Shown: in pieces, positions 9,106-19,116 of the stretch
How positions within the stretch are numbered: position 1 is the first letter of the stretch
Layout: the number at the start of each line of letters is the position of its first letter
Source of the DNA: an uncultured Gammaproteobacteria bacterium
GTDB taxonomy: Bacteria; Pseudomonadota; Gammaproteobacteria; Eutrophobiales; Eutrophobiaceae
Assembly (NCBI GenBank): GCA_938084745.1
Contig: CALKEZ010000012.1
Span: 62,001-126,000 of the forward strand
Length of the DNA stretch: 64,000 bases
Reading direction: 5' to 3'
Notes under the pieces: model-generated
Seen by the model: only the letters and a program-made list of their open reading frames with translations
Told to the model about the DNA's origin: nothing
Databases searched by the model: none
Made by a program: the position numbers and the translations under genes

Positions 9106-11172
9106 CTAGCAGTATTGATCAAGCAGTACCTGCTGTGCTGATCTCGGCTTGGCATTGCCGGGTTTAGTGTGCCGATAACTTCCATCTGCCTGTAGTATCC
9201 ATGCCTGCGTGTTGTCGGACAGGTAATTCAATAAACCAAATTTAATGATTTGATCGCGTGGACGTTTTTCTTCTATCGGGAAGCAGGCCTCGACCCGATG
9301 AAAAAGGTTTCTCGGCATCCAGTCAGCACTGGCGCAATAAAGGTTGGGATTCCCGTCATTATGAAAATAATAGACACGTGTATGTTCGAGGAAACGACCG
9401 ATAATAGAACGCACCTGTATATTCTCGGAAATGCCTTTTATGCCCGGTCGTAGACAACAAATGCCACGAATAATGAGATCTACTTTCACACCCGCTATGG
9501 AAGCCTCGTATAAAGTACGAATAATTTCAGGTTCAACCAGTGCATTCATCTTGGCAATCACACGGGCTTCCTTGCCCTGTTTTGCATTTTTTATTTCCTG
9601 ATGGATGTAATCAAGAATCGCTTTGTGCAGACTAAACGGTGATTGTAGTAATTTTTTTAATTTAGTTGCCCGGCCAAGCCCTGTCATTTGGTGAAACAAC
9701 TTATTAACATCTTCACCTACTGCCTGATCTGCTGTTAGTAAGCCATAGTCTGTATAGAGCCGCGCAGTGCGTGCATGATAATTACCGGTGCCAAGATGCA
9801 CATACCGACGCAAGGCTCGTCCCTCTCGACGCACAACCATAATCATCTTGGCATGGGTCTTATAGCCAACAACACCATAGACAACATGCGCACCGGCTTC
9901 CTGCAGATCACTGGCCATTCCGATATTGGCCTCTTCATCAAACCGCGCCAGTAATTCAATAACGACGGTGACTTCTTTACCACTACGCGCAGCATCTTTT
10001 AAAGCCTTTACAATGGCAGAATCATCACCCGTGCGATAGAGCGTCTGTTTGATTGACAAGACCGCTGGATCATTTGCGGCCTGCCGTAAAAAATCGACTA
10101 CCGGTGCAAATGATTGAAACGGATGCGAGAGTAAAATATCGCCATTATGCAAAGTATCAAAAATATTGGTGGTCTTTAACAATCGTGGCGGGATGTCAGG
10201 TGTAAAACCGGGATAGACCAAATCCGGTCTATCAACCAGATCATGCAACTGCAGCAAACGATTCAGGTTTACCGGACCATTCACCGTATACAGTGCATCG
10301 GGCAATAATTTAAATTGATCCAGTAAAAACTGACTGATTTCTTCAGGACAATTGTCCGCCACCTCAAGACGCACCGCATCATTATAACGTCGCGAAGGTA
10401 ATTCACCTTCCAGCGCACGCAACAAATCATCTATTTCTTCATCATCAACAAACAGATCGCTATTACGCGTGACCCGGAATTGATAACAGCCTTTTACTTT
10501 CATGCCGGGAAATAATTCACCAACATGCGCATGCAGGACAGACGACAATAAAATGAAATCATGCGTTTTTGATGCATGCTCTTTTGGAACCTCAATGACC
10601 CGCGGTAATGAACGTGGTGCCTGGACTATGGCATAGCCACTTTCCCTGCCGAAGGCATCTTTACCCTCAAGCGTAACGATGAAATACAGGTTTTTGTTTA
10701 ATACGCGTGGAAAGGGATGCGATGGGTCGAGGCCTATCGGACTTAGAATAGGACTCAATTCACGATTAAAGTAGCGCTTAATCCAACGTGATAATTTTGG
10801 CTTCCAGTAGGCGCGCCGTAATATGCGTATTTTTTGCTTGGCTAACTCCGGTATAAGAACATCATTCAATATTTTATATTGCTCTTCGACCAGTTCATGC
10901 GCCATTTCGCTAATTTTTTTCAATACTTCAACAGGCGTCATATTATCCGCGCCTGTTTGTACCGAGCCATATTTAACCTGCTGGTTTAAGCCGGCAACAC
11001 GGATCTCAAAAAATTCATCCAGGTTGGTACTGGCAATACACAGAAAGCGAAGTCGCTCCAGCAATGGATTATTAACATCCTTGGCCTGTTCAAAGACGCG
11101 TCGATTGAACTCCAACAGACTCAACTCACGATTGATATACAGCTCGGGTAGTTTTAAATTAATATTATCCAT
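9106..11172 (-). CDS. ppk1: Polyphosphate kinase Ppk1
   Basis: A 688-residue polyphosphate kinase 1, which polymerises the gamma phosphate of ATP into polyphosphate reversibly. It has the N-terminal helical domain (YINRELSLLEFNRRVFEQA at residues 12-30), the head domain, and two phospholipase-D-like catalytic domains. The autophosphorylated histidine lies in YVHLGTGNYHARTARLYTD (about residues 460-478), and the second catalytic histidine region is seen in GRFLEHTRVYYFHNDG. Length matches the family. Convergent with ppx. A possible but poorly spaced PhoB-like pair (CTGTAAT and CTGTAAC, 21 bp apart) lies about 170-200 bp upstream. Confidence 0.95.
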   Translation of the reverse strand: MDNINLKLPELYINRELSLLEFNRRVFEQAKDVNNPLLERLRFLCIASTNLDEFFEIRVAGLNQQVKYGSVQTGADNMTPVEVLKKISEMAHELVEEQYKILNDVLIPELAKQKIRILRRAYWKPKLSRWIKRYFNRELSPILSPIGLDPSHPFPRVLNKNLYFIVTLEGKDAFGRESGYAIVQAPRSLPRVIEVPKEHASKTHDFILLSSVLHAHVGELFPGMKVKGCYQFRVTRNSDLFVDDEEIDDLLRALEGELPSRRYNDAVRLEVADNCPEEISQFLLDQFKLLPDALYTVNGPVNLNRLLQLHDLVDRPDLVYPGFTPDIPPRLLKTTNIFDTLHNGDILLSHPFQSFAPVVDFLRQAANDPAVLSIKQTLYRTGDDSAIVKALKDAARSGKEVTVVIELLARFDEEANIGMASDLQEAGAHVVYGVVGYKTHAKMIMVVRREGRALRRYVHLGTGNYHARTARLYTDYGLLTADQAVGEDVNKLFHQMTGLGRATKLKKLLQSPFSLHKAILDYIHQEIKNAKQGKEARVIAKMNALVEPEIIRTLYEASIAGVKVDLIIRGICCLRPGIKGISENIQVRSIIGRFLEHTRVYYFHNDGNPNLYCASADWMPRNLFHRVEACFPIEEKRPRDQIIKFGLLNYLSDNTQAWILQADGSYRHTKPGNAKPRSAQQVLLDQYC

Positions 11173-11455
11173 AAAATATATTTTTAATAAATCGAATCAC
11201 TGCATTGCCACATTATTGTGGTCATAGTTAATCACCTTGATACAGATCAAATTGATTATAAATTACTTCCCATTATTGCACGCAGGCTAATTCAGACTAT
11301 ACAAAAACACCGCTTACAACATACAATTAGCAAATGTTACAGTTTAGCTTTTGTATATTACAGCTTCGTGAAATGCTATGGACCGGTTAATTTCGATATC
11401 GGGCATTATAAATCCCCATTTAATGCCCTGGTTCAATCGACAGGATTCATAATTA

Positions 11456-12136
11456 ATGGCTCAATCAAGTTATTTTTCCCGCATCTTTGGCAGTTCACCT
11501 GTAACCCCGCTACAGAAACACATCGATAAAGTCGTCCTTTGTGTAGAACAACTAATTCCGTATTTTGAGTGTGTAAACAGTAATGACTGGGAGCATGCGG
11601 CACAAATCCAGTCCAAACTGGTTCAGCTTGAACATGAAGCGGATGAAATCAAAAACGAATTACGCCTGCATCTTCCATCAAGTCTCTTTATGCCTATCGA
11701 TAGAAGAGATGTACTGGAAGTCCTCGATCTACAGGATCATATCGCAAACAAGGCCAAGGATATTTCAGGCTTAACACTGGGCCGAAAAATGTCCCTGCCA
11801 AAATCTATCAGCGACGGTTATATGCAATTTCTGAAACGTTGCATTGACGCGACCCGACAAGCGCAGGTGGCTATCAATGAGCTTGATGAATTGGTCGTAA
11901 CGGGATTTCGTGGCGATGAAGCAACACGCGTAAAAAAGATGATCGAGGAATTGCATACCATTGAAGGCGAGACCGATGAGATTCAGGTCAAACTGCGTGC
12001 AGAGCTCTATAAAATTGAAAACGAACAGTCACCTATAGACGTGATGTTTATCTATAAAATCATTGAGTGGACTGGCGATCTTGCAGATTCAGCTCAGAGC
12101 ACCGGCAACCGCCTACAATTAATGCTGGCTAAATAA
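11456..12136 (+). CDS. DUF47 family PhoU-like protein, Pit accessory
   Basis: A 226-residue all-helical protein of the DUF47 (TIGR00153) family, structurally related to PhoU and nearly always encoded beside a Pit phosphate transporter. Family marks are SSYFSRIFGSSP at the N-terminus, QLEHEADEIKNELRLHLP (about residues 58-75), PIDRRDVLEVLDLQDHIA (about 82-99) and IYKIIEWTGDLADSAQSTGNRLQLML at the end, of which the acidic and Asn residues are probable metal or phosphate ligands. It lies 14 bp upstream of pit on the same strand and is probably co-transcribed. The role is inferred to be regulation of the transporter. Confidence 0.9.
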   Translation: MAQSSYFSRIFGSSPVTPLQKHIDKVVLCVEQLIPYFECVNSNDWEHAAQIQSKLVQLEHEADEIKNELRLHLPSSLFMPIDRRDVLEVLDLQDHIANKAKDISGLTLGRKMSLPKSISDGYMQFLKRCIDATRQAQVAINELDELVVTGFRGDEATRVKKMIEELHTIEGETDEIQVKLRAELYKIENEQSPIDVMFIYKIIEWTGDLADSAQSTGNRLQLMLAK

Positions 12137-12150
12137 GAATAACAATTACT

Positions 12151-13404
12151 ATGGAACATACGACAATATATCTTATATTGGCGGGCTGCTTTGGCCTGTT
12201 TATGGCCTGGGGTATTGGCGCGAATGATGTTGCAAATGCCATGGCAACATCGGTGGGTTCCAAGGCACTAACGCTTAAACGCGCCGTACTGGTTGCTGCT
12301 GTGTTTGAATTCGCCGGAGCTTTTCTTGCAGGAGGCCAGGTTACATCAACCATCCGCAAAGGCATCATCGATGCCAATTTACTTTCAGGCACACCGGAGT
12401 TACTGGTCTTTGGCATGCTGGCCGCCCTATTAGCTGCCGGCATATGGTTGTTAATTGCGACACGATATGGTTTGCCCGTTTCAACGACGCACTCGATAGT
12501 GGGTGCTATCGTTGGCTTTGGCGCTGTTGGCATTGGCATAGAAGCCGTCAAATGGGATAAGGTCGGATCAATTGCCGCAAGCTGGATTATTTCACCAGTG
12601 ATTGCCGGGACACTGGCTTACGCATTATTCCGTAGCGTGCAAAAATTAATTCTCGACACCACCAACCCGATGAAAAATGCCAAACGTTATGTTCCTGCCT
12701 ATATTTTTCTTACCGGATGCATAATTTCACTGGTCACCATGTTTAAGGGACTTAAACATATTGGGCTAGAGCTATCAAAATACCAATGTTATGGCATCAG
12801 CATCATTATAGGTTTGCTATGTGCGATTGTTGGTGCCTACCTTATTAGGCGGATTACTTTTGATAAAGAGGATAATCCCTCATACCATTTTCAAAATGTT
12901 GAGCTTGTATTTGGTGTGTTAATGATCTTTACCGCATGCGGAATGGCATTCGCACATGGCTCAAATGATGTCGCCAATGCCGTCGGACCGGTAGCGGCTA
13001 TCGTCAGTATTGTAACCAGCGGTGGTGAGATTGGACAAAAATCTGCTATGCCGATCTGGGTATTACTGCTGGGTGCTGTAGGGATCGTTGCTGGTTTATT
13101 AATGTATGGCCATAAAGTGATTGCCACTGTCGGCTCAGGCATCACCGATCTTACTCCGAGTCGTGGCTTTTGTGCAGAACTCGCCGCATCCACAACAGTT
13201 GTACTGGCCTCCGGCACAGGCATCCCGATATCAACAACTCACACACTGGTTGGTGCCGTTCTGGGGGTTGGTTTTGCACGTGGCATATCGGCACTGAACT
13301 TGCGTGTGATCGGTTCGATATTTATGTCATGGATTATAACGTTACCCGCCGGTGGTATTCTGGCGATAATCTTTTTCTATATCCTGTCTGCGCTCTTTGG
13401 TTAA
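12151..13404 (+). CDS. pit: Inorganic phosphate transporter, Pit family
   Basis: A 417-residue inner-membrane metal-phosphate:H+ symporter of the PHO4 family, with about ten hydrophobic segments. The two inverted PHO4 signatures are present: GIGANDVANAMATSVGSKAL (about residues 26-45) and HGSNDVANAVGPVAAI (about 269-284). Each is followed later by a ProIle/Val-Ser-Thr-Thr-His motif (LPVSTTHSIVGA and IPISTTHTLVGA). It gives low-affinity, high-capacity phosphate uptake and sits in an operon with its DUF47 partner. Convergent with phoU, whose stop is 24 bp away. Presence next to the Pst system means both uptake modes are in one locus. Confidence 0.94.
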   Translation: MEHTTIYLILAGCFGLFMAWGIGANDVANAMATSVGSKALTLKRAVLVAAVFEFAGAFLAGGQVTSTIRKGIIDANLLSGTPELLVFGMLAALLAAGIWLLIATRYGLPVSTTHSIVGAIVGFGAVGIGIEAVKWDKVGSIAASWIISPVIAGTLAYALFRSVQKLILDTTNPMKNAKRYVPAYIFLTGCIISLVTMFKGLKHIGLELSKYQCYGISIIIGLLCAIVGAYLIRRITFDKEDNPSYHFQNVELVFGVLMIFTACGMAFAHGSNDVANAVGPVAAIVSIVTSGGEIGQKSAMPIWVLLLGAVGIVAGLLMYGHKVIATVGSGITDLTPSRGFCAELAASTTVVLASGTGIPISTTHTLVGAVLGVGFARGISALNLRVIGSIFMSWIITLPAGGILAIIFFYILSALFG

Positions 13405-13428
13405 ACAGCCGTTTCACGCAAGAATAAA

Positions 13429-14151
13429 CTACCGGTTACTGTTTGAAACAATTTCCTCCATACGCTCGATACTGATGTGACGCACATCCTTGCCTTCAAC
13501 AAGATAGATAATATTCTCGCAGATATTACGTGAATGATCGCCGATACGTTCCAATGCGCGTGCAACCCATACCGCATCAAGCGTACCACTGATATTTCGG
13601 GCATCTTCCATCATATAAGTAATCAGTTGGCGTAAAATAGCACTATATTGGTCATCCGATTCAGGCTCCTTACTCGCGACTTCCACTGCGCGTATTGAGT
13701 CCATTCTGGCAAAGGCATCCAGTACATCGTGTAACATACGGCTAACCAAATTACCCATCGCATTGATACCAACATAATATGATTTTGGACCCTGCTTTTC
13801 GGTTAACTCAAGCCCCATTTTCGCTATCTTCTCTGCCTCATCCCCAACCCGTTCCAGGTCTGTGATAGTTTTTGATATTGCTGTAACCAGACGCAAATCA
13901 CTCGCGGCCGGTTGACGTCTGGCCAGGATCTTTGTGCACTCCTGATCAATGGTGACTTCATAGGTATTGACCTGGATCTCGGTTTCGATAACCACTGTAG
14001 CAAGCTCCGTATCACCATCGATAAGCGACTTGAGCGCGTTGTTTAGTTGCTGCTCGACCAAGCCGCCCATGGCAAGTACCTTACCAAGAACGTTTTCCAG
14101 TTCATCATCGAACTGTCTTGAAATATGTTGGTTTTTTACGCCATTACCCAT
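13429..14151 (-). CDS. phoU: Phosphate signalling protein PhoU
   Basis: A 240-residue PhoU, two three-helix bundles that bind metal clusters and couple the Pst transporter to PhoR. The paired signatures are ATVVIETEIQVNTYEVTIDQ and ISKTITDLERVGDEAEKIA in the first half, and VARALERIGDHSRNICENIIYLVEGKD in the second (about residues 190-216). The E(R)xGD(E/H) metal ligands are visible in both halves. The ATG is preceded by AAAGGAG at good spacing. It is the last gene of pstC-pstA-pstB-phoU, 27 bp after pstB. Confidence 0.95.
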   Translation of the reverse strand: MGNGVKNQHISRQFDDELENVLGKVLAMGGLVEQQLNNALKSLIDGDTELATVVIETEIQVNTYEVTIDQECTKILARRQPAASDLRLVTAISKTITDLERVGDEAEKIAKMGLELTEKQGPKSYYVGINAMGNLVSRMLHDVLDAFARMDSIRAVEVASKEPESDDQYSAILRQLITYMMEDARNISGTLDAVWVARALERIGDHSRNICENIIYLVEGKDVRHISIERMEEIVSNSNR

Positions 14152-14178
14152 TTATGCTTCTCCTTTGGAATGACATCA

Positions 14179-15081
14179 TTAGCCATAACGCCCCGTAATA
14201 TAATCCTCGGTCATCTTTTTATTCGGATTAGTAAACAACGTGCTCGTGTCATTAAACTCAACCATCTCGCCCATATACATATAGGCAGTGTAGTCTGACA
14301 CTCGTGCAGCTTGTTGCATATTGTGCGTTACGATGACAATCGTGAATTTATCTTTCAACTCATAAATCAGCTCTTCAATCTTCAGTGTAGAGATCGGATC
14401 CAGGGCGGATGCAGGTTCATCCAATAAGATGACTTCCGGTTCAATCGCAATCGCTCGGGCAATAACCAGACGTTGTTGTTGGCCACCGGACAGTCCCATG
14501 GCTAAATCATCAAGTCGATCTTTCACTTCATCCCAAAGCGCGGCACCTTTTAATGAACGCTCCACAACAGTATCAATAGTGCGTCGATCGCGGATACCCT
14601 GAATACGTAAGCCGTAGGCTACGTTTTCATAAATCGATTTCGGAAAAGGATTGGGTTTTTGAAAAACCATACCTACACGTCGGCGCAGATCAGCCACATT
14701 GACATTTTTATCAAAAATGTCGTTGCCCTCGAGCTTAATGTTACCTTCAATCGTGACACCATCAACCAGATCATTCATACGATTAAAACAACGTAATAAA
14801 GTTGATTTACCGCAACCACTGGGACCAATAAAGGCGGTAACCCGTTTATCGGGGATAGTCATATTGATATCTTTCAATGCCTGTTTACCGCTATAAAAAA
14901 GGTTGAAATCAGTAATCTCTATACACACTTTTTCATCGGCAAGTTTCGCATCAACGTCTGATTTTACGATGTTGCTCATATCAATCGCATGAGTTTTTGT
15001 CGTTGTTCCTGGTTCAGTCACTACTTTTTCCTCTGCGTATGCTTTAATTATTTTAGCGGTATTAGGATTGTTCTGCTGCAC
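14179..15081 (-). CDS. pstB: Phosphate ABC transporter ATP-binding protein PstB
   Basis: A 300-residue ATPase of the high-affinity phosphate transporter. Walker A is [13 protein letters not shown] (about residues 90-102), the Q-loop is in [11 protein letters not shown], the signature is LSGGQQQRL (about 203-211) and Walker B is [13 protein letters not shown]. It ends with the characteristic YITGRYG. The N-terminal 45 residues are an extra, weakly conserved extension. The start is GTG at 15081, supported by GGGAG at 15089-15093, and it lies inside the end of pstA (20-bp overlap), so translation is coupled. The extension could be shorter if an internal ATG is used, but the ribosome site favours this start. 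Confidence 0.95.
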   Translation of the reverse strand: MQQNNPNTAKIIKAYAEEKVVTEPGTTTKTHAIDMSNIVKSDVDAKLADEKVCIEITDFNLFYSGKQALKDINMTIPDKRVTAFIGPSGCGKSTLLRCFNRMNDLVDGVTIEGNIKLEGNDIFDKNVNVADLRRRVGMVFQKPNPFPKSIYENVAYGLRIQGIRDRRTIDTVVERSLKGAALWDEVKDRLDDLAMGLSGGQQQRLVIARAIAIEPEVILLDEPASALDPISTLKIEELIYELKDKFTIVIVTHNMQQAARVSDYTAYMYMGEMVEFNDTSTLFTNPNKKMTEDYITGRYG

Positions 15082-16723
15082 GATATTTCTCCCTAAGGCT
15101 ATTACGAATTCGTATAGCTGTCAGGTTTAACACTATGATTAACATTACAAGTAACAAGGCAGTGGCATAAACCAGAGGCCTTGCTGCTTCAACATTCGGA
15201 CTTTGGAAACCGACATCATATATATGAAAACCGAGATGCATGAATTTTCTATCCAGATGCAGAAACGGAGCGTTGCCATCAAGACCTAATGACGGCGCCA
15301 GTTTCACCACACCCACCAACATCAACGGTGCGACTTCACCCGCGGCTCTCGCTACCGCGAGAATCAAACCGGTGATCATAGCTGACGCCGTCATCGGTAA
15401 CACTGTGCGCCACATTGTCTCGGCCTTGGTCGCGCCTAACGCCAGACTGCCCTCGCGCACAGCGCGAGGTACGCGCGAAAGCCCTTCTTCGGTTGCCACA
15501 ATAACCACCGGCACGGTCAATATAGCCAGTGTTAAGGAAGCCCAAAGCAATCCCGGTGTACCAAATGTCGGTGCCGGCAAAGCCTCCGGAAACAGCAATT
15601 GGTCGATAGACCCGCCGAGAAAATAAACAAAAAAGCCAAGACCAAACACCCCGTAAACAACCGACGGGACACCGGCCAGATTATTCACCGCAATTCGTAT
15701 TAGCCGGGTAGTCGGACCTTGGGTAGCGTATTCACGCAGATAGACCGCCGCAATTACACCAAAAGGCGTCACCATCACAGCCATGATCATCACCATTAAT
15801 ACGGTGCCAAATATTGCAGGAAAGATGCCGCCTTCCGTGTTGGCTTCGCGCGGATCGTCTGACAAAAACTCCCAAAACTTTTCCAGGTAAAAAATTGATT
15901 TATCGAAAATGTCCATGGCATTGGGTTGATAAGCACGAACAATCTTGGCTAAAGCAATCTTGATTTCTTTTCCCTCTGCTGTTTTAGCCGTGAAGCTGGA
16001 ACCATTCAAGATGCCATACAGCCGCTCCAATTCCGCCGTATAACTGTCGTATTCAAGTTGCAGTACTTCTCGTTGCTGGACCAGTGCGGCTACTTTCTCT
16101 GGCGTCTTTTGTGATTTTAACTCCAGGCCGCGCTCCTTTAGACGTAAACGCTCCATCTTGTAATTGATAGCACCAATCAAGTCTTTTTCAATGTGCTTAA
16201 TATCTGCATAGATGCCGTTATTTTTTGTAATGGTCTCCTGAAACCTATCCCAGAGATTGCCACTTTCATTGTTGTATTGCTGGCCATCCAGCTCAATAGA
16301 GGTCAAAAACGCATAGAGATTTCCCCATTCGCGACGTTCTACCACCATAGAATTATCGGGATAGGCTTTGTTCTTTATGCCTGCATCAAGTATCCAGCGA
16401 AAATCCAGACCTGATATATCCCGGTTGCCGGTCTTGATTAAATTACGCTGGATAGTCTCGCCTTCATAACCCGGATTGCCCGCGCGTGATCGTGACACGA
16501 CTTCTTCATCGACCATTTCACCCATTAGTCGAACGGGTGCATCGCCAGGCTCAGCATAATAGTCAAACACGGCAACATCAGCAGGCCAGAAATGACCGAG
16601 GCCACGCACCGCGATCAATAAAATCAGACCGACCACCATAATGATAGAAATAGACACCGCGCCGGCATTTAACCAGACGAACGGCGCTCCTGTATCAAAC
16701 CAGTTTTTTATTTTTAGTTTCAT
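15062..16723 (-). CDS. pstA: Phosphate ABC transporter permease PstA (long form)
   Basis: A 553-residue permease, about twice the E. coli length. The first membrane segment (about residues 18-42) is followed by a periplasmic/coiled-coil insert of roughly 230 residues (e.g. [16 protein letters not shown]), then the MetI-like permease domain (about 280-540). The EAA loop lies in [16 protein letters not shown] (about 425-440), before [18 protein letters not shown]. Long PstA and PstC pairs are usual in many marine gammaproteobacteria and Pseudomonas. The ATG overlaps the pstC TAA by one base (TAATG), so translation is coupled. Confidence 0.94.
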   Translation of the reverse strand: MKLKIKNWFDTGAPFVWLNAGAVSISIIMVVGLILLIAVRGLGHFWPADVAVFDYYAEPGDAPVRLMGEMVDEEVVSRSRAGNPGYEGETIQRNLIKTGNRDISGLDFRWILDAGIKNKAYPDNSMVVERREWGNLYAFLTSIELDGQQYNNESGNLWDRFQETITKNNGIYADIKHIEKDLIGAINYKMERLRLKERGLELKSQKTPEKVAALVQQREVLQLEYDSYTAELERLYGILNGSSFTAKTAEGKEIKIALAKIVRAYQPNAMDIFDKSIFYLEKFWEFLSDDPREANTEGGIFPAIFGTVLMVMIMAVMVTPFGVIAAVYLREYATQGPTTRLIRIAVNNLAGVPSVVYGVFGLGFFVYFLGGSIDQLLFPEALPAPTFGTPGLLWASLTLAILTVPVVIVATEEGLSRVPRAVREGSLALGATKAETMWRTVLPMTASAMITGLILAVARAAGEVAPLMLVGVVKLAPSLGLDGNAPFLHLDRKFMHLGFHIYDVGFQSPNVEAARPLVYATALLLVMLIIVLNLTAIRIRNSLREKYRAAEQS

Positions 16724-19005
16724 TAAAGTGAGCTGTATTTAGTACGTAAGCGTTGTCGAACAACTTCGGCAATCGTATTGAAGAAAAAGGTAACCGCAAA
16801 CAGGACCAGTGCGCCAAGGAACAAAATTCGATAATGCGTACTGTTCACTTCTGTTTCTGGCATCTCAACTGCGATATTTGCCGACATGGCGCGAAAGCCT
16901 TCGAAGATGCTCATATCCATGATGGCGGTATTACCAGTCGCCATAACCACGATCATCGTTTCTCCGACAGCACGACCAAGGCCGATCATGATGGCCGAAA
17001 AAATTCCCGGGCTTGCTGTTAGTAAGACAACGCGCACCATGGTTTGCCACGAGGTAGCGCCCAATGCTAACGAGCCGGTGGTTAAATGCTTGGGGACACT
17101 ATAGATCGCATCCTCGCTGATAGAAAAAATCGTGGGGATTACCGCGAAACCCATGGCAAAGCCAACAACCAGTGAGTTTCTTTGATCATAGGTTATTCCC
17201 ATTTCACGGCTCAGCCACAAGGGTAAATTGCCACCAAAAAACAGGCTTTCAATCGGGAAGCTGATTTGAATTGAGATTGTTACAGCAAGAATTATCACCG
17301 GGATGAGGAGCGCCGCTTCCCAACCCTCAGGCACCCTGTGCTTAATATGGTCGGGAATACATTCCCAGGCTGCCGCAGCTAGCAAGACACTTAATGGCAC
17401 GAGGAAGAGCATGATAAACATACCCGGCAAATGTAACTCAACAAACGGTGCCAGCCACAGACCAGCCAGAAACCCAAGAATAACCGTGGGTAAGGCCTCC
17501 ATGATTTCGATCGTTGGCTTGACAATTTGGCGCATCTTTGGCGCCATAAAGTAAGCCGTAAACATCGCGCCTAATATCGCCAAAGGCACCGCAAACAACA
17601 TCGCATAAAATGCGGCTTTGAAGGTGCCATAAGCGAGTGGCGTTAGACTGAATTTAGGTTCGAAATCACTGCTGGCTGAAGATGATTGCCAGATGTATTC
17701 AGGTTGATCGCGGCTTTCATACCAAACCTTGCCCCAGATAGACTGCCAGGATATTTCCGGATGCTCATTATGTAAGTGCCAAAATTGAATTTGTTTCTTA
17801 TCATTTTCGATCAGTGCCGCGTTGGCTCTCGGAGACAACACAATCGAATTTAACGCATGCTCATCAACCTGTTCGAGTAATACAGTGCGGTGTGCCGTTG
17901 TATGGTAAATACCCATCTCACCTCTTTTATCAACAGCAACAAAACCCTTGCGCGCATATTCAGGCGCAATCGCGGTAATAGGTGTTGTTTGCTCTTCAAA
18001 CGTCCTGATCTTCTGCAACGTGTAGTTGTTTTCATCATCTCTGACCGGAAACCATTGCGTAATTTTCCCGTTTGAATCACCGACTAATATAGAGATGCCG
18101 CCGGCTAAAAATTCGATTGCAGTAATGTTAATACCGTCTTTAACCGCTTTAACTTTTTGAATTAAATGTGGCGCTGATTTATTAGTGACATCGTAATAAT
18201 ATATATTGCCCGATTGATCAGCGACATAAAGTTCACGTTGTTCAACATCAAGCCGTAGCCCAACGACACCCGCTGTATCAAGCTTAAGTTCACTATCCTC
18301 ACGCGTAATCTCAACCTCGTCACTCAACATTGATTCTTCTTTCAGGAGATTCACAATCCTGACGCTGGTATCGGATCCATGCGCAGTGAGCGTTGCCTGC
18401 TCACTATCATATTGCACACTGAGATGTTTTACCGGATCGCCCGCTTGATTAACCTGAATAGCTTGCGCACCAAACGGATAGTAAATGCCGGGCGTAATCA
18501 AACGCACATCATCAGGAAAGGTCACCTTATAATTGTGTTGAAAAAATAATACGCTGCCATCTGACAAACCCAGACCAATCATCCTCTGGGTTAAATCGCC
18601 ATTTGCTATAGTCGAAATTGAGGTATCGGGAGGCAGGGGCAGTGTAACAATGTCTCTGATTTCACCATCGCTGGTATTGAAAAAGATGGCCTGGCCCAGG
18701 TCATTAATCCGCAAACCCACTTCCCGCTGTTCTTCCATCGCGTAATAGAGCGTTTCGGTATTGCTGTCACCTGGCACGCTATAAGCGGCAATGTGTTCTA
18801 TTTCCGCCGATTTAAACATCGGGATCACGACATAAAGCAGGTAAAACGCGATCAGAACAATGGCGATAATGACACTAACACCGCCAAGCGCCATTAAATA
18901 GCGCGTAGCAACGTCCTTTACATGGCGCCATTTGCGGTATTTTAGCGATGCCGGCGAATTAAAATCATGCCGCAAGGGCTCGATCAGATTTTCATCTGTA
19001 TTCAT
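16723..19005 (-). CDS. pstC: Phosphate ABC transporter permease PstC (long form)
   Basis: A 760-residue permease. One membrane segment (about residues 38-64) is followed by a periplasmic domain of about 390 residues with beta-propeller-like repeats, then the MetI-like permease domain (about 460-750). The EAA motif is in LALGATSWQTMVRVVLLTASPG and is followed by IGLGRAVGETMIVVMATGN. It is the first gene of pstC-pstA-pstB-phoU. A PhoB box and -10 hexamer lie immediately upstream and place the transcription start almost on the ATG, so the mRNA may be leaderless. No Shine-Dalgarno sequence is visible, in line with that. Confidence 0.93.
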   Translation of the reverse strand: MNTDENLIEPLRHDFNSPASLKYRKWRHVKDVATRYLMALGGVSVIIAIVLIAFYLLYVVIPMFKSAEIEHIAAYSVPGDSNTETLYYAMEEQREVGLRINDLGQAIFFNTSDGEIRDIVTLPLPPDTSISTIANGDLTQRMIGLGLSDGSVLFFQHNYKVTFPDDVRLITPGIYYPFGAQAIQVNQAGDPVKHLSVQYDSEQATLTAHGSDTSVRIVNLLKEESMLSDEVEITREDSELKLDTAGVVGLRLDVEQRELYVADQSGNIYYYDVTNKSAPHLIQKVKAVKDGINITAIEFLAGGISILVGDSNGKITQWFPVRDDENNYTLQKIRTFEEQTTPITAIAPEYARKGFVAVDKRGEMGIYHTTAHRTVLLEQVDEHALNSIVLSPRANAALIENDKKQIQFWHLHNEHPEISWQSIWGKVWYESRDQPEYIWQSSSASSDFEPKFSLTPLAYGTFKAAFYAMLFAVPLAILGAMFTAYFMAPKMRQIVKPTIEIMEALPTVILGFLAGLWLAPFVELHLPGMFIMLFLVPLSVLLAAAAWECIPDHIKHRVPEGWEAALLIPVIILAVTISIQISFPIESLFFGGNLPLWLSREMGITYDQRNSLVVGFAMGFAVIPTIFSISEDAIYSVPKHLTTGSLALGATSWQTMVRVVLLTASPGIFSAIMIGLGRAVGETMIVVMATGNTAIMDMSIFEGFRAMSANIAVEMPETEVNSTHYRILFLGALVLFAVTFFFNTIAEVVRQRLRTKYSSL

Positions 19006-19011
19006 GCCGAC

Positions 19012-19045
19012 ATTCTAGATTTGGTTTGTGACAGTCTTGTTACAA
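19012..19045 (-). promoter_or_regulatory. PhoB-dependent promoter of pstC
   Basis: Reading on the minus strand, a PhoB box TTGTAAC AAGA CTGTCAC lies at 19045-19028. Ten bases later comes a -10-like TAGAAT (19017-19012). PhoB boxes are direct repeats of a 7-mer like CTGTCAT spaced by 4 bases, and replace the -35 element about 10 bases before the -10. The predicted start of transcription falls at about 19005, the A of the pstC ATG. Confidence 0.75.
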
Positions 19046-19116
19046 GTCAAATATAAAGCGGCGAAATCGGTGGTTCAGGCGTTATTAGGCAGCTGCATGG
19101 GGTTATTTGCTGCACA

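Noticed and set aside
11340-11375. PhoB box upstream of ppk1
   Set aside because: CTGTAAT and CTGTAAC on the minus strand are 21 bp apart, not 11 or 22, and no good -10 follows, so it was not listed as a promoter.
11218-11529. Plus-strand 103-codon frame before the DUF47 gene
   Set aside because: It overlaps the DUF47 start in another frame and has no protein-like character; the region is the ppk/DUF47 promoter.
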